64,000 nucleotides of DNA from Azospirillum sp. B510 (GCF_000010725.1 NC_013859.1:473300-537299); one strand, 5' to 3'; shown: positions 32,755 through 43,483, counted from the first letter of the stretch. The notes: generated from the letters alone by a model not told the origin. Translations and numbers: made by a program.

Positions 32755-34611
32755 ATGACCCTTCCGTCAGTCCTGCTTCTGGCCGCGGTCGTCGCCACCT
32801 TGTGGATCGCAGCGCGCAGCTGGCTGCTTCCTCCCTTCCCCGGCCGTACCGACTTCGTGCTGATGCAGTTGTCGGCCACTTGGTGGTCGACGTCCGTCGC
32901 GGTGGAGAGCATGGTCACGGCGCCGGCCGACAAGCTGTTCTGGGCCGAGATGGCCTGGATGGGCATCGTCTGCACCCCCAGCCTGTGGGCCTTCTTCCTC
33001 TGGTCCTACACGCGGGGCGAGTTGCCGGCGCGCTGGCGGCTGGTGCTGGTGGCGGTCGGGCTGGCGAACTGGGCGATGGCGCTGACCAACGACCTGCATC
33101 ACCTGTTCTACACCGCGACCCGCCCGATCGATGCGACGCCGGGCGCGGCGCTGGTCTACAGCCACGGGCTGCTGTTCTACGCCACCACCGTCTACATCTA
33201 TGCCTTCATGGTGATGAGCATCGTCGTCACCGCCAGCGGCATCCATCGGGCGACGCGGGCCTACCGCACCCATTACCTGGGCTTCCTGGTGGTGATGGCG
33301 GTGCCGTGGACCGCCAATGCCAGCTATATTTTCGGCAACGTGACCCTGTTCAACCAGGACCCGACCGCCTTCAGCTTTCTGCTGATGGACGGAATCTTCT
33401 ATTGGCTGATCACCCGGCGGCGCCTGTTCGAACTGCTGCCGGTCGCCCGCGACGCGCTGCTGGACGCGGTGCCCGACCCGGTGCTGGTCCTCGATGCCGA
33501 CGGCACGGTGGTGGAGGCGAACCCGGCCGGGCTGGCGCTGGTGCGCGACGGCACGCCGCTCGGGCGCCGGCTGGCCGATCTTCCCGGACTGTCGGCGCTC
33601 GCCTCCTGGGACGCCGCTCTGCCGCTGGCGCTGGAGCTGGACTGCGGCGGCGATCCGCGCAGCTTCGAGGCGACCAGGGTTCCGCTGACCTCGGGCGGCG
33701 GGGCGCGGGAGGCCGGGGCGCGGGAGGTCGGCCGCCTGCTGCTGCTGCGCGATGTCACCCACCGCCGCCGGGCCGAGATGCGGCTGGAGGACAGCGTGCG
33801 CCGCCTCGACCTCGCCCACCAGGAGACGGAGCGGCGGCTGCTGGCCGAACAGGAGGCCAAGCGGGCGCTGAAGGGCTTCCTGTCGATGGCCGCGCACGAG
33901 TTCAAGACCCCGCTCGCCATCATCGACGGCGCCGCCCAGATCCTGCTGCTGGATGCCGAGGGCAAGGCCCCCGCCATGCTGCCGCGGCTGGAGAAGATCC
34001 GCCGCGCCGTGCGGCGGCAGGTCAATATTCTGGACACCTGCCTGGCGGACGACCGGCTGAACGACCCCGCCTTCACGCTGCATCGCGACCGGGTGGAGCT
34101 GCCGGCCCTGCTGCGCGCCGCCGCCGCCGCGCAGTGCGACGCGGCACCCGGCCGGCGCATCGACCTTTATCTCGACGATTGTCCGCCATGGCTGACCGCC
34201 GACGGCCCGATGCTGGAGCTGTGCGTCCACAATCTGCTGAACAACGCGCTGAAATACTCCCCGCCCGCCAAGCCGGTCAGGCTGGCCGTCCGCGAGGAGG
34301 ATGGGGCGGACGGGCATTGGCTCGCCCTGTCGGTGACCGACCAGGGCATCGGCATCCCGGCGGGCGAGCGCGACCGGGTGTTCGACCGTTTCTTCCGCGC
34401 CTCCAACACCGGGACGGCGGCGGGCAGCGGCGTCGGGCTGAACATGGTCCGCCGCATCGCCCTGCTGCATGGCGGAACGGTGGCGGTGGACAGCCGGCTG
34501 GGCGAGGGCAGCGTCTTCACGCTGCGGCTCCCGCTGTGCCGCGAGGAGGCACTCCGCGAGGCCGGGAATGCCGGCGGGATGATCGGCGGGGGAGATCGTT
34601 TCTTGCATTGA
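32755..34611 (+). CDS. 7TM-domain sensor histidine kinase
   Basis: A 618-residue membrane kinase. The first ~230 residues have about seven hydrophobic segments (PSVLLLAAVVATLWIAARSW onward) in the histidine-kinase N-terminal 7TM pattern. A short PAS-like part follows (LLDAVPDPVLVLDADGTVVE), then a coiled coil, HisKA with SMAAHEFKTPLAIIDGAAQI, and HATPase (NLLNNALKYSPPAKP, VTDQGIGIP, GSGVGLNMVRRIALLHGG). No receiver domain is present and no partner response-regulator gene is adjacent, so it is an orphan kinase. ATG at 32755 chosen from the start of TM1; no good ribosome site is visible. A TRAP permease pair begins 50 bp downstream. Confidence 0.83.
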   Translation: MTLPSVLLLAAVVATLWIAARSWLLPPFPGRTDFVLMQLSATWWSTSVAVESMVTAPADKLFWAEMAWMGIVCTPSLWAFFLWSYTRGELPARWRLVLVAVGLANWAMALTNDLHHLFYTATRPIDATPGAALVYSHGLLFYATTVYIYAFMVMSIVVTASGIHRATRAYRTHYLGFLVVMAVPWTANASYIFGNVTLFNQDPTAFSFLLMDGIFYWLITRRRLFELLPVARDALLDAVPDPVLVLDADGTVVEANPAGLALVRDGTPLGRRLADLPGLSALASWDAALPLALELDCGGDPRSFEATRVPLTSGGGAREAGAREVGRLLLLRDVTHRRRAEMRLEDSVRRLDLAHQETERRLLAEQEAKRALKGFLSMAAHEFKTPLAIIDGAAQILLLDAEGKAPAMLPRLEKIRRAVRRQVNILDTCLADDRLNDPAFTLHRDRVELPALLRAAAAAQCDAAPGRRIDLYLDDCPPWLTADGPMLELCVHNLLNNALKYSPPAKPVRLAVREEDGADGHWLALSVTDQGIGIPAGERDRVFDRFFRASNTGTAAGSGVGLNMVRRIALLHGGTVAVDSRLGEGSVFTLRLPLCREEALREAGNAGGMIGGGDRFLH

Positions 34612-34661
34612 TTGACCGGTGAAGGGAATAATCCCGCTCCCTCCATCTGGACCCTGGCAAT

Positions 34662-35183
34662 ATGAGCGAACACGACCCCACCGTCGTCCGGCCGGTGCCG
34701 AAACCCCGCGTCCCCCTGGGCATCGAAGAGCTGCTGGTCGCCCTCACCATGGCGGTGGTGGCCCTGATCACCTTCGCCAACGTCGTGGTGCGTTACCTGA
34801 CCGACGTCTCCTTCGCCTTCACCGAGGAATATTCCATCGCGCTGATGGTGATCATGACCTTCCTCGGCGCCTCGGCGGCGGTGGTGAAGGACCGCCACAT
34901 GCGGATCACCTTCCTGACCAGCAAGCTGTCGCTCGCCAACCGCCGCCGGGCGGAGATCTTCGCCATGGCCTGCACCGCCGCCATGTTCGCCCTGCTGGTG
35001 GTCTATGGCGCCTGGACGACCTGGGACGATTACCGGTTCGAGGTGACCTCGCCGGCGCTGGGGCTGCCGCAATGGATCTACACGATCTGGCTGCCCCTGC
35101 TGTCGGCCGTCGTCACCCTGCGCGCGCTCGGCCGCATGATCCGCATCGCCCGGCGGACGGAGAAGTTGGAGGGCGAGGCATGA
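34662..35183 (+). CDS. dctQ: TRAP transporter small permease (DctQ type)
   Basis: A 173-residue protein with four TM segments: the small membrane subunit of a tripartite ATP-independent periplasmic transporter. The DctQ pattern includes LITFANVVVRYLTDVSFAFTEEYS and the GASAAVVKDRHMRI segment after TM2. Its stop overlaps the dctM start (ATGA). No dctP gene is next to it. Confidence 0.9.
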   Translation: MSEHDPTVVRPVPKPRVPLGIEELLVALTMAVVALITFANVVVRYLTDVSFAFTEEYSIALMVIMTFLGASAAVVKDRHMRITFLTSKLSLANRRRAEIFAMACTAAMFALLVVYGAWTTWDDYRFEVTSPALGLPQWIYTIWLPLLSAVVTLRALGRMIRIARRTEKLEGEA

Positions 35184-36463
35184 TCACCGTCCTGCTGTTC
35201 GGGTCCTTCCTGGTCATGCTGCTGCTGGGGGTGCCGATCGCGGTCTCCCTCGGGCTGGCCGGCACCGCCGCCATCGGCTTCGCCCATCTCGGCGTCATCT
35301 CGGTGCCGACCAGCGTCTATACCGGCATCGCCAAATACCCGCTGTTGACCATCCCGATGTTCGTGCTGGCCGGCACCATCTTCGACCGCTCGGGGGTGGC
35401 CCAGAAGCTGGTGCGCTTCGCCACCGCCGTCATCGGCCAGGGCAAGGGGGCGCTGGCGGTGATCGCCGTGGTGGTCGCGATGATGATGGGCGGCATCGCC
35501 GGCTCCGGCCCGGCCATCGCCGCGGCGGTCTGCGGCGTCATGGCGCCCAGCATGATCCGCGCCGGCTATCCCCGCCCCTACATCGCCGGCGTCATCGCCG
35601 CCGCCGCCGCCACCGACATCCTGATCCCGCCCTCGGTGGCGCTGATCATCTACAGCGTGCTGGTCCCGGCCGCCCCGGTCACCGCCATGTTCGCCGCCGG
35701 CATCATTCCGGGGACGCTGGCCGGTCTGGCCCTGATCATCCCCACCCTGTGGCTGGCCCGGCGTTACAATCTGGGCGGCGACATGGCGGGCGAGCCCCGC
35801 CCGCCCTTCTGGAGCAGCCTGTGGGACGCTTCGCTCGGCATGTTCGCCAAGGTGCTGATCCTGGGCGGCCTCAGGCTCGGCGTCTTCACCCCGACCGAGG
35901 CGGCGGTGATCGCCGTCGCCTACGGCCTGCTGCTGGGCATGGTGGTCTACCGCACGATCAAGGTCCGCGACCTCTATTCGATGATGGTCGAGGCGGCGGA
36001 GATCTCCGCCATCATCCTGACCGTCATCGCACTGGCCAGCGTCTTCGGCTGGGCGATGAGCACCCTGTCGATCATCGATCCCATCGCCAACGCCATCGTC
36101 AATCTCGGCATCGGCGAATATGGGGTGATGTTCCTGCTGATGATCATGCTGATCGTCATCGGCACCTTCCTGGACGGCGTGTCGACCTTCATCATCCTGC
36201 TGCCGCTGCTGATCCCGATCGCCATGACCTATCACTGGGATCTGGTGTGGTTCGGCGTGCTGCTGACGCTGAAGATCGCCATCGGCCAGTTCACCCCGCC
36301 GATGGCGGTCAACCTGATGGTCACTTGCCGCATCGCCGGCTGCACCATCGAAAGCACCATTCCCTGGGTGCTATGGCTGATCCTGACCATGTTCCTGACG
36401 CTCGCCGCCGTGGTGATCTGGCCCGATCTGGCGCTGTGGATGCCGCGCCGCATGGGGTTCTAG
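35180..36463 (+). CDS. dctM: TRAP transporter large permease (DctM type)
   Basis: A 427-residue, 11-13 TM large permease subunit that couples uptake of an organic acid to sodium or proton gradients. Conserved blocks are LLLGVPIAVSLGL, PMFVLAGTIFDRSG, MMMGGIAGSGPAIAAAVCG, AAATDILIPPSVALIIYSVL and GQFTPPMAVNLMVTCRIAG. ATG at 35180 overlaps the dctQ stop. A 15-bp tandem duplication covers the stop codon. Without a nearby dctP the substrate cannot be predicted; C4-dicarboxylate is only the family default. Confidence 0.92.
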   Translation: MITVLLFGSFLVMLLLGVPIAVSLGLAGTAAIGFAHLGVISVPTSVYTGIAKYPLLTIPMFVLAGTIFDRSGVAQKLVRFATAVIGQGKGALAVIAVVVAMMMGGIAGSGPAIAAAVCGVMAPSMIRAGYPRPYIAGVIAAAAATDILIPPSVALIIYSVLVPAAPVTAMFAAGIIPGTLAGLALIIPTLWLARRYNLGGDMAGEPRPPFWSSLWDASLGMFAKVLILGGLRLGVFTPTEAAVIAVAYGLLLGMVVYRTIKVRDLYSMMVEAAEISAIILTVIALASVFGWAMSTLSIIDPIANAIVNLGIGEYGVMFLLMIMLIVIGTFLDGVSTFIILLPLLIPIAMTYHWDLVWFGVLLTLKIAIGQFTPPMAVNLMVTCRIAGCTIESTIPWVLWLILTMFLTLAAVVIWPDLALWMPRRMGF

Positions 36464-36483
36464 GGGAGGGGGTTCTAGGGGAG
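36454..36483. repeat. 15-bp tandem duplication across the dctM stop
   Basis: GGGGTTCTAGGGGAG occurs twice head to tail, at 36454-36468 and 36469-36483, with a partial third unit (AGGGTCTAG) after it. The first copy holds the TAG stop of dctM and the second repeats it. Confidence 0.75.
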
Positions 36484-36488
36484 AGGGT

Positions 36489-36760
36489 CTAGACACGGGG
36501 CTGGAGGAAGCGGGCGACGTCGCGGCTGGTCAGGTGCAGGCTGGCCGCGGCGCCAAGGCCGCGCCGCGCGATCTTGCCGGCCGCCGCCGCCTCGAAGGCG
36601 GCGCGGTGGGCGGCGGCATGGGCGAGGCAGTCCTCCGGCACCGGTTCCCGCTTGTCGAGCAGGGCGCGGAAGGCCAACCGGTGGACGGCACACCAGCCGC
36701 CATGGCCGGCCGGGCGGAAGACCAGCGCGTCGATGTCGGCGCGCCAGGACGCCCAGCCCG

Positions 36761-36764
<4 letters not shown>
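36489..36764 (-). CDS. Small unknown protein coupled to norR
   Basis: A 91-residue soluble protein; its start overlaps the norR stop (ATGA), so it is translated with norR. It begins MTGWASWRADIDALVFRPAG and contains GGWCAVHRLAFRALL with a Cys and a His, then a helical Ala-rich part. I do not recognise a domain. Because its upstream partner is an NO sensor, a role in NO response or as a small regulator is possible but unproven. Confidence 0.7.
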
Positions 36765-38351
<1,587 letters not shown>

Positions 38352-38377
<26 letters not shown>

Positions 38378-38408
38378 TCGACATCATACCCCACGCGGTC
38401 GATCCGAC
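38352..38408. promoter_or_regulatory. Three NorR enhancer sites
   Basis: Three 11-bp palindromic cores of the form GTC-N5-GAC, fitting the E. coli NorR core GT-N7-AC: GTCGGAATGAC (38352-38362), GTCCATTCGAC (38372-38382) and GTCGATCCGAC (38398-38408). Centres are 20 and 26 bp apart. The first lies inside the norR reading frame and the second covers its start codon, so bound NorR could also limit its own synthesis. Confidence 0.7.
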
Positions 38409-38451
38409 AACAGCCCGGCCACGCGGCGCGGATTTCCGGGCTGCGTCGCTT

Positions 38452-38466
38452 TGGCACAGGGCTTGC
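38452..38466 (+). promoter_or_regulatory. Sigma-54 (-24/-12) promoter of hmp
   Basis: TGGCAC-N5-TTGC, a perfect match in sequence and spacing, 44 bp before the hmp ATG. The NorR sites lie roughly 75-120 bp upstream of the expected transcription start. Confidence 0.85.
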
Positions 38467-38510
38467 CATCCGATTGCGACATCGTGACGCGCAAAAGGAT
38501 TGCCCCTGCC

Positions 38511-39686
38511 ATGCTGACCCCCGCCCAGATCGCCGTCATCAAGGCCACCGCCCCGGTGGTGGCCGCCAACGCCACCAGGATCACCGGCACCTTCTATCCG
38601 CTGATGTTCGAGCGCTTCCCCGAGGTGCGCGCCGTCTTCAACCAGAGCCACCAGCGCAACAGCGCCCAGCCGGAGGCGCTGGCCAACGCCATCATCGCCT
38701 ATGCCACCAACATCGACCGGCTGGAGGTGCTGGGGCCGGCGGTGGAGGGGATCGTGCAGAAGCACGTCTCGCTCAACATCACCCCCGACCAGTACAAGAT
38801 CGTCGGCACCTGCCTGATGGAGGCGATCGGCACGGTGCTGGGCGACGCGGTGACGGCCGAGATCGCCGACGCCTGGGGGGCGGCCTATTGGCAGCTCGCC
38901 GAGCTGCTGATCGCGGCGGAGGAAAAGGAATATGCCCGCAAGGCGGCGCTGACCGGCGGCTGGCGCGGCGCGCGGCGCTTCCGCATCGTCGGGAAGACGC
39001 CGGAAAGCGCCGTCATCACCTCGTTCCGGCTGGCGCCGGCCGATGGCGGGCGGGTGATGGACTTCCAGCCCGGCCAATATCTCGGCTTGCGCCTGACCAT
39101 CGATGGCGAGACCGTTCACCGCAACTACAGCCTGTCGGCCTCGCCCAACGGCCATGACTACCGCATCTCGGTGAAGCGCGAGCCCCATGGGCTGGTTTCC
39201 GGCTTCCTGCACGACCGTGCCCAGCTTGGCGACGAGATCGACGTCTACCCGCCGGCCGGCGAGTTCGTGCTGCGCCAGGGGAGCGGCCCGCTGCTGCTGA
39301 TCACCGGCGGCGTCGGCCAGACCCCGGCGCTGCCGCTGGCCGAGCAGGCGCTGGCCGCCGGACGCGAGGTCATCTATGTCCATGCCGCCCTCAACGGCTC
39401 GGTCCACGCCTTCCGCCGGCAGATCGACGAGTTGGCCGCCCGGCACGACACCTTGAAGCCGGTCTACTGCTATGCCGAGCCGCAGCCGGGCGACACGCCG
39501 CACATGGTCGGGCTGCTCGACCAGGAGCGGCTGGCCGGGTTGCTGCCGCGGGACCCCGGCGTCGCCGCCTACATCGTCGGTCCGAAGCCCTTCATGGCCG
39601 CCGTCGTCAAGGCGCTGTCCGCGCTCGGCCTGCCGGACAAGGCCATCGTCCACGAGTTCTTCGGCCCGCGCGAGGCACTCGCCTGA
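38511..39686 (+). CDS. hmp: Flavohemoglobin / nitric oxide dioxygenase
   Basis: A 391-residue NO dioxygenase that turns NO into nitrate using O2 and NAD(P)H. Globin domain (1-140): TFYPLMFERFPEVRAVFN and proximal His in VQKHVSLNI. FAD domain: YLGLRL and the RNYSLS flavin motif. NAD domain: LLLITGGVGQTPALPLAEQAL and VHEFFGPREAL at the end. ATG at 38511 with AAAAGGA upstream. Control by NorR through the -24/-12 promoter is strongly suggested by the divergent norR gene and the sites between them. Confidence 0.95.
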   Translation: MLTPAQIAVIKATAPVVAANATRITGTFYPLMFERFPEVRAVFNQSHQRNSAQPEALANAIIAYATNIDRLEVLGPAVEGIVQKHVSLNITPDQYKIVGTCLMEAIGTVLGDAVTAEIADAWGAAYWQLAELLIAAEEKEYARKAALTGGWRGARRFRIVGKTPESAVITSFRLAPADGGRVMDFQPGQYLGLRLTIDGETVHRNYSLSASPNGHDYRISVKREPHGLVSGFLHDRAQLGDEIDVYPPAGEFVLRQGSGPLLLITGGVGQTPALPLAEQALAAGREVIYVHAALNGSVHAFRRQIDELAARHDTLKPVYCYAEPQPGDTPHMVGLLDQERLAGLLPRDPGVAAYIVGPKPFMAAVVKALSALGLPDKAIVHEFFGPREALA

Positions 39687-39720
39687 CACGGCGCCGCAGC
39701 GGTTCAGCCCCTGACCGGAA

Positions 39721-39750
39721 GGGCCGGCCTGTCCCGGGGCCGGCCCTTTT
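39721..39750 (+). terminator. Intrinsic terminator of hmp
   Basis: A 9-bp stem (GGGCCGGCC / GGCCGGCCC) with an 8-nt loop followed by TTTT, 34 bp after the hmp stop. Confidence 0.8.
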
Positions 39751-40189
39751 GCCGTGCCGGTCCCCGCTTTCACCCCCCTCAGGCATCGCCCGCGGAGGAC
39801 GAAAGCAGAGCTGTTGTATCGTCATGATGGCCTGTGGTCCGTTTCTCCCGGCCTTTCATACCTGCTCAAGTCCGACGAATTATACTCTCCCTTCCGATGA
39901 AATGGACCCGTGGGCCGGCGGAGTGATTATTGCGCCGCAGCACGGCGTAGCGACCATCATGAAAGAACTGTGGATTCTCCTTATTTCTTTCTTAGAGATT
40001 TTGGCGCTTTCCTACTTCCGGAACGAGAAGATTGTTTAAAATTGTTCCAATCTCCGTGGCAGCGGCCGCAACCATGCGGCGACCATGCCGGGATGGTGGA
40101 ACCAGGAAAATATCTGCGGCGAGAGCCGGAACGGCGAACCGCGGTGACCGATCATGCGGCGGTGACCGAGCACCGGAGGGGAGGACAGG
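39751..40189. other. Gene-free, relatively AT-rich gap before the chemoreceptor gene
   Basis: A 439-bp stretch without a convincing gene. Its middle (about 39800-40060) is clearly less GC-rich than its surroundings, with runs such as TTATTTCTTTC and TTTAAAATTG, and a small inverted repeat AGATTG / CAATCT at 40029-40053. It probably carries the promoter of the chemoreceptor gene; a small RNA is possible. The 96-codon ORF through it lacks a ribosome site and looks like chance. Confidence 0.5.
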
Positions 40190-42397
40190 ATGCCGAACGA
40201 CAGCCTCAGCATGACGCCCAGCACCATGATGCCCAGCACCATGACGCCCAATGGCACGCACGCCCGGCGCGGCGCCTGGTATTCCGGCCTGCGCGTCAAA
40301 CTGATGATCGCCATCGCCGTGGTGCTGTCCGGCACGCTGGTGGCCGCCGCCGTCGCGCTGATCGGTTATGCCAATGTGCGCACCACAATCGACACCATCG
40401 TCGGCGAAGCGGTGCCGGCGATGACCGAGGGCATGGCGGTGGCGCAGCAGGCCGAACGGCTGGTGGCGCTGGCCCCGGCCCTGACCTCCGCCACCAACGC
40501 CGCGGCGCGCGAGGCGGTGTCGGCGGACCTCGCCAAGGAGAAGGAGGAGTTCAACGCGCGGCTGACCCGCCTGCGGGCCACCGGCTCCGCCGGACCCCAG
40601 CTCGCCGCCATCGAAGAGGCGTCGAAGGGGCTGCTCGCCAATCTGGCCCAGCTCGATCAGGCGGCCGCCGAGCGGGTGGGGCTGGCCACCGACCGCATGG
40701 GGACGATGCCGAAGGTGATGGCGGCGGAGGCCGAGATCCAGAAATTCGCCGCCCCTTGGATGTCCGTCCTCAACAATGACGAGGAACAGGCCCGCTCGAC
40801 CCTGGCCGAAGAGGATGCCACCCCCGCCGCGATGCGCGAGGCGGCGGCCAGCCTGACCGATGTCATGACCAAGAAGAAGCCGGTGCAAACCGTCACCGCC
40901 GACGCCGCCACCATCCGCAACATGCTGATGGAGGCCGCGAGCACCGATGACGAGCAGCGGCTGGCCATCATCGAGACCAGGATCACCCTGTCGCTCGCCA
41001 ACCTGTCGAACAACGCCCAGCTTCTGCCGGACCGTCTGGCCGCCGTCACCTCCAAGCAGGCGGAGCTGTTGACCGGCTTCGCCAACGGCGAAAAGTCCCT
41101 GATCACCATCCGCCAGAAGGAGCTGGCGATCGAGGGCTATTTCACCCAGCTTCTGGAGAGCAACCACGCCCTGACCAACACCCTGGCCAAGGGCATCGCC
41201 ACCTTGGTTGAGGGCCAGAAGGCCAGCATCGCCGAGGCCATCGACGCCACCGCCCGCATGCTGGACAACAGCCGCCTGACCCAGATCGCCGTCGCCGCCG
41301 CCAGCATCCTGGTGTCGATCCTGGTGGTCTGGCTCTATGTCGGCCGGGTCATCATCCGCCGGATGCTGGCGCTCAAGACCGGGATGGGCCGGATCGCCGC
41401 CGGCGACCTCGACGCCGAGATCGCGCTGGCCGGCCAGGATGAGATCGCCGAGATGGGGACGGCCCTGCTGGTCTTCCGCGACACCGCCCGCGAGGTGGAG
41501 ACCACCCGCGCCGCCGCCGAGGCCGAGCGCCTGCGGGCCGCCGGCGAACGCCGGCAGACCATGCTGTCGCTGGCCGACCAGTTCGAGAGCGGCGTGAAGA
41601 CGGTGGTGGAGACGGTGTCCGCCGCCGCCACCCAGATGCACCAGACCGCCGCCGGCATGGTGGCGACCGCCGACGACACCTCCCGTCAGGCCGGCAACGC
41701 CGCCGAGGCGGCTGAAACCGCCTCGGTCAATGTCGACGGCGCCGCCTCGGCCGCGCATCAGCTGTCGCGGTCGATCAGCGAGATCTCCCGGCAGGTGACC
41801 GAATCGGCCTCCATCGCCGCCAAGGCTGCCGGCGAGGCGGAACGCACCGACGGCACCATGCGCGCCCTGAACGAGGCGGCGGGCCGCATCGGCGCCGTGC
41901 TCGACCTGATCTCCGACATCGCCGGCCAGACCAACCTTCTGGCGCTGAACGCGACCATCGAGGCCGCCCGCGCCGGGGAGGCCGGCAAGGGCTTCGCCGT
42001 GGTGGCGCAGGAGGTCAAGCAGCTGGCCAGCCAGACGGCGAAGGCGACCGACCAGATCGCCGGCCAGATCGGCGCCATGCAGCAGGCGACCGGCCAAGCG
42101 GTCGACGCCATCCGCAGCATCGGCCACACCATCGGCCGCCTGAACGACATCGCCGCCAGCATCGCCGCGGCGGTGGAGGAACAGGGTGCCGCCACCTCCG
42201 AGATCGCCCGCAACGTCCAGCAGGCGGCGGGCGGGACCGCCCAGGCGTCGCACAACATCGGCGAGGTGCGCACCGCCGCCGGCCAGACCGGCCGTTCGGC
42301 GCAGGAGGTCCTGTCGGTCGCCCAGGAGGTCTCGTCCCAGACCGGCCGCCTGCAACAGCAGATCGACCGCTTCCTCAGCCAGGTGCGGTCGGCCTGA
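40190..42397 (+). CDS. Methyl-accepting chemotaxis protein
   Basis: A 735-residue transmembrane chemoreceptor. A polar N-terminal tail with MTPST-type repeats leads to TM1 (about 37-60, LMIAIAVVLSGTLVAAAVALI), a periplasmic helical sensing domain of about 310 residues, TM2 (about 365-385, IAVAAASILVSILVVWLYVG), a HAMP domain, and a long cytoplasmic coiled coil with the signalling tip NLLALNATIEAARAGEAGKG and FAVVAQEVKQLA. GAGGGGAGGAC lies before the ATG at 40190; two further in-frame ATGs lie in the repeat. No che genes are nearby, so it feeds a signalling array encoded elsewhere. Ligand unknown. Confidence 0.93.
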   Translation: MPNDSLSMTPSTMMPSTMTPNGTHARRGAWYSGLRVKLMIAIAVVLSGTLVAAAVALIGYANVRTTIDTIVGEAVPAMTEGMAVAQQAERLVALAPALTSATNAAAREAVSADLAKEKEEFNARLTRLRATGSAGPQLAAIEEASKGLLANLAQLDQAAAERVGLATDRMGTMPKVMAAEAEIQKFAAPWMSVLNNDEEQARSTLAEEDATPAAMREAAASLTDVMTKKKPVQTVTADAATIRNMLMEAASTDDEQRLAIIETRITLSLANLSNNAQLLPDRLAAVTSKQAELLTGFANGEKSLITIRQKELAIEGYFTQLLESNHALTNTLAKGIATLVEGQKASIAEAIDATARMLDNSRLTQIAVAAASILVSILVVWLYVGRVIIRRMLALKTGMGRIAAGDLDAEIALAGQDEIAEMGTALLVFRDTAREVETTRAAAEAERLRAAGERRQTMLSLADQFESGVKTVVETVSAAATQMHQTAAGMVATADDTSRQAGNAAEAAETASVNVDGAASAAHQLSRSISEISRQVTESASIAAKAAGEAERTDGTMRALNEAAGRIGAVLDLISDIAGQTNLLALNATIEAARAGEAGKGFAVVAQEVKQLASQTAKATDQIAGQIGAMQQATGQAVDAIRSIGHTIGRLNDIAASIAAAVEEQGAATSEIARNVQQAAGGTAQASHNIGEVRTAAGQTGRSAQEVLSVAQEVSSQTGRLQQQIDRFLSQVRSA
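40211..40255 (+). repeat. 15-nt tandem repeat at the chemoreceptor N terminus
   Basis: Three units of ATGACGCCCAGCACC (with small changes) encode MTPST-MMPST-MTPNG. Each unit starts with an ATG, so copy-number change would keep the frame and also change the number of possible start codons. Confidence 0.7.
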
Positions 42398-42417
42398 TCC
42401 CGGCCCGGCCCGTCGGC

Positions 42418-42452
42418 CAACGCCCCTCCTCCGCAAGGAAAGAGGGGCGTTG
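42418..42452. terminator. Terminator between convergent mcp and FAH genes
   Basis: An 11-bp stem (CAACGCCCCTC / GAGGGGCGTTG) with a 13-nt loop in the 76-bp gap between the two convergent genes; probably works in both directions. The T-tracts are poor. Confidence 0.6.
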
Positions 42453-42473
42453 CCCCGGTCAGACCCGCCACGG

Positions 42474-43316
42474 TCAGCCCTGGACCACCGTCTGGCGCTG
42501 GGTGCCGAGCCCCTCGATGCCCAGTTCCACCACATCGCCGGCCTTCAGGAAGACCTGCGGCTTCCGCCCCATGCCGACGCCGGGCGGGGTGCCGGTGGAG
42601 ACGATGTCGCCCGGCTGAAGGCTCATGAAGCGCGACAGGTAGGACACCAGATAGCGGACGCCATAAACCATCGTGGCGCTGCTGCCGTCCTGATACCGCT
42701 GGCCATTGACCTCCAGCCACATCTTGAGGGCCTGCGGATCCGCGATCTCGTCGCGGGTCACCAGCCAGGGGCCGGTCGGGCCGAAGCTGTCGCAGCTCTT
42801 GCCCTTGGTCCACTGGCCCTGCCGTTCGATCTGGAAGGCGCGTTCGGACACGTCGTTGACGATGCAATAGCCGGCGACATGGTCCATCGCCTCGTCTTCC
42901 GAGACGTATTTGGCGGTCTTGCCGATGACGAAGGCCAGCTCGACCTCCCAGTCGGTCTTCTCGGAGCCGCGCGGCAGCTCGATCGGGTCGTTCGGCCCGA
43001 CGATGGCGCTGGTCGCCTTCATGAAGATGATCGGCTCCGGCGGCACCGCCATCCCGGTCTCCGCCGCATGGTCGGAGAAGTTCAGGCCGATGCAGACCAT
43101 CTTGCCGACCTGCCCGACGCAGGGGCCGAGGCGCGGCGTCCCCTCCACCAGCGGCAGCGTCGCCGGGTCGATCGCCCGCAGCCGGTCCAGCCCGTCCGGC
43201 AGCAGGGTGGTGCCGGCGATGTCGCCGACCTGGGCCGACAGGTCGCGGATGCGGCCGTCGGCATCCAGAAGGCCCGGCTTTTCCTGGCCCGGCGGGCCGT
43301 AACGCAGCAGTTTCAT
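42474..43316 (-). CDS. FAH-family hydrolase (diketo-deoxy sugar acid type)
   Basis: A 280-residue fumarylacetoacetate-hydrolase-fold enzyme. Metal-site pattern includes KTDWEVELAFVIG (E-x-E), CIVNDVSERAFQ and GKSCDSFGPTGPWLVTRDE; the end has LQPGDIVSTGTPPGVG. The start MKLLRYGPPGQEKPGLLDADG is typical of proteins annotated as 2,4-diketo-3-deoxy-L-fuconate hydrolase or, often wrongly, ureidoglycolate lyase; the former cleaves to pyruvate and lactate. ATG at 43316 with AGGAAGGG upstream. It is divergent from hexR, with a HexR box in the gap, so it may belong to the HexR regulon. Substrate assignment is tentative. Confidence 0.82.
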   Translation of the reverse strand: MKLLRYGPPGQEKPGLLDADGRIRDLSAQVGDIAGTTLLPDGLDRLRAIDPATLPLVEGTPRLGPCVGQVGKMVCIGLNFSDHAAETGMAVPPEPIIFMKATSAIVGPNDPIELPRGSEKTDWEVELAFVIGKTAKYVSEDEAMDHVAGYCIVNDVSERAFQIERQGQWTKGKSCDSFGPTGPWLVTRDEIADPQALKMWLEVNGQRYQDGSSATMVYGVRYLVSYLSRFMSLQPGDIVSTGTPPGVGMGRKPQVFLKAGDVVELGIEGLGTQRQTVVQG

Positions 43317-43468
43317 GAAACCCTTCCTGAAAAACGGAGGTTGGAACGGGAGCCGGCCGGAGGAGCCGGCCCGGCAGGATCGTCGCGGACGATCAAGGCG
43401 GACCATCACGGGGCCGCGCCAACAAAATGTAGCATTGCTTCACGGGCGGGTCGACAATCCGGCATATC

Positions 43469-43483
43469 TGTAGTAAAACTACA
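43469..43483. promoter_or_regulatory. HexR operator
   Basis: TGTAGTAAAACTACA is a full match to the proteobacterial HexR consensus TGTARTWWWAYTACA and is a near-perfect palindrome. It lies 43 bp before the hexR ATG and about 150 bp from the divergent FAH gene, so HexR probably controls itself, eda, and perhaps the hydrolase gene. KDPG is the usual inducer. Confidence 0.85.

Noticed and set aside
39749..40039. 96-codon ORF in the gap before the chemoreceptor
   Set aside because: No ribosome site, no family pattern, starts within the hmp terminator region.
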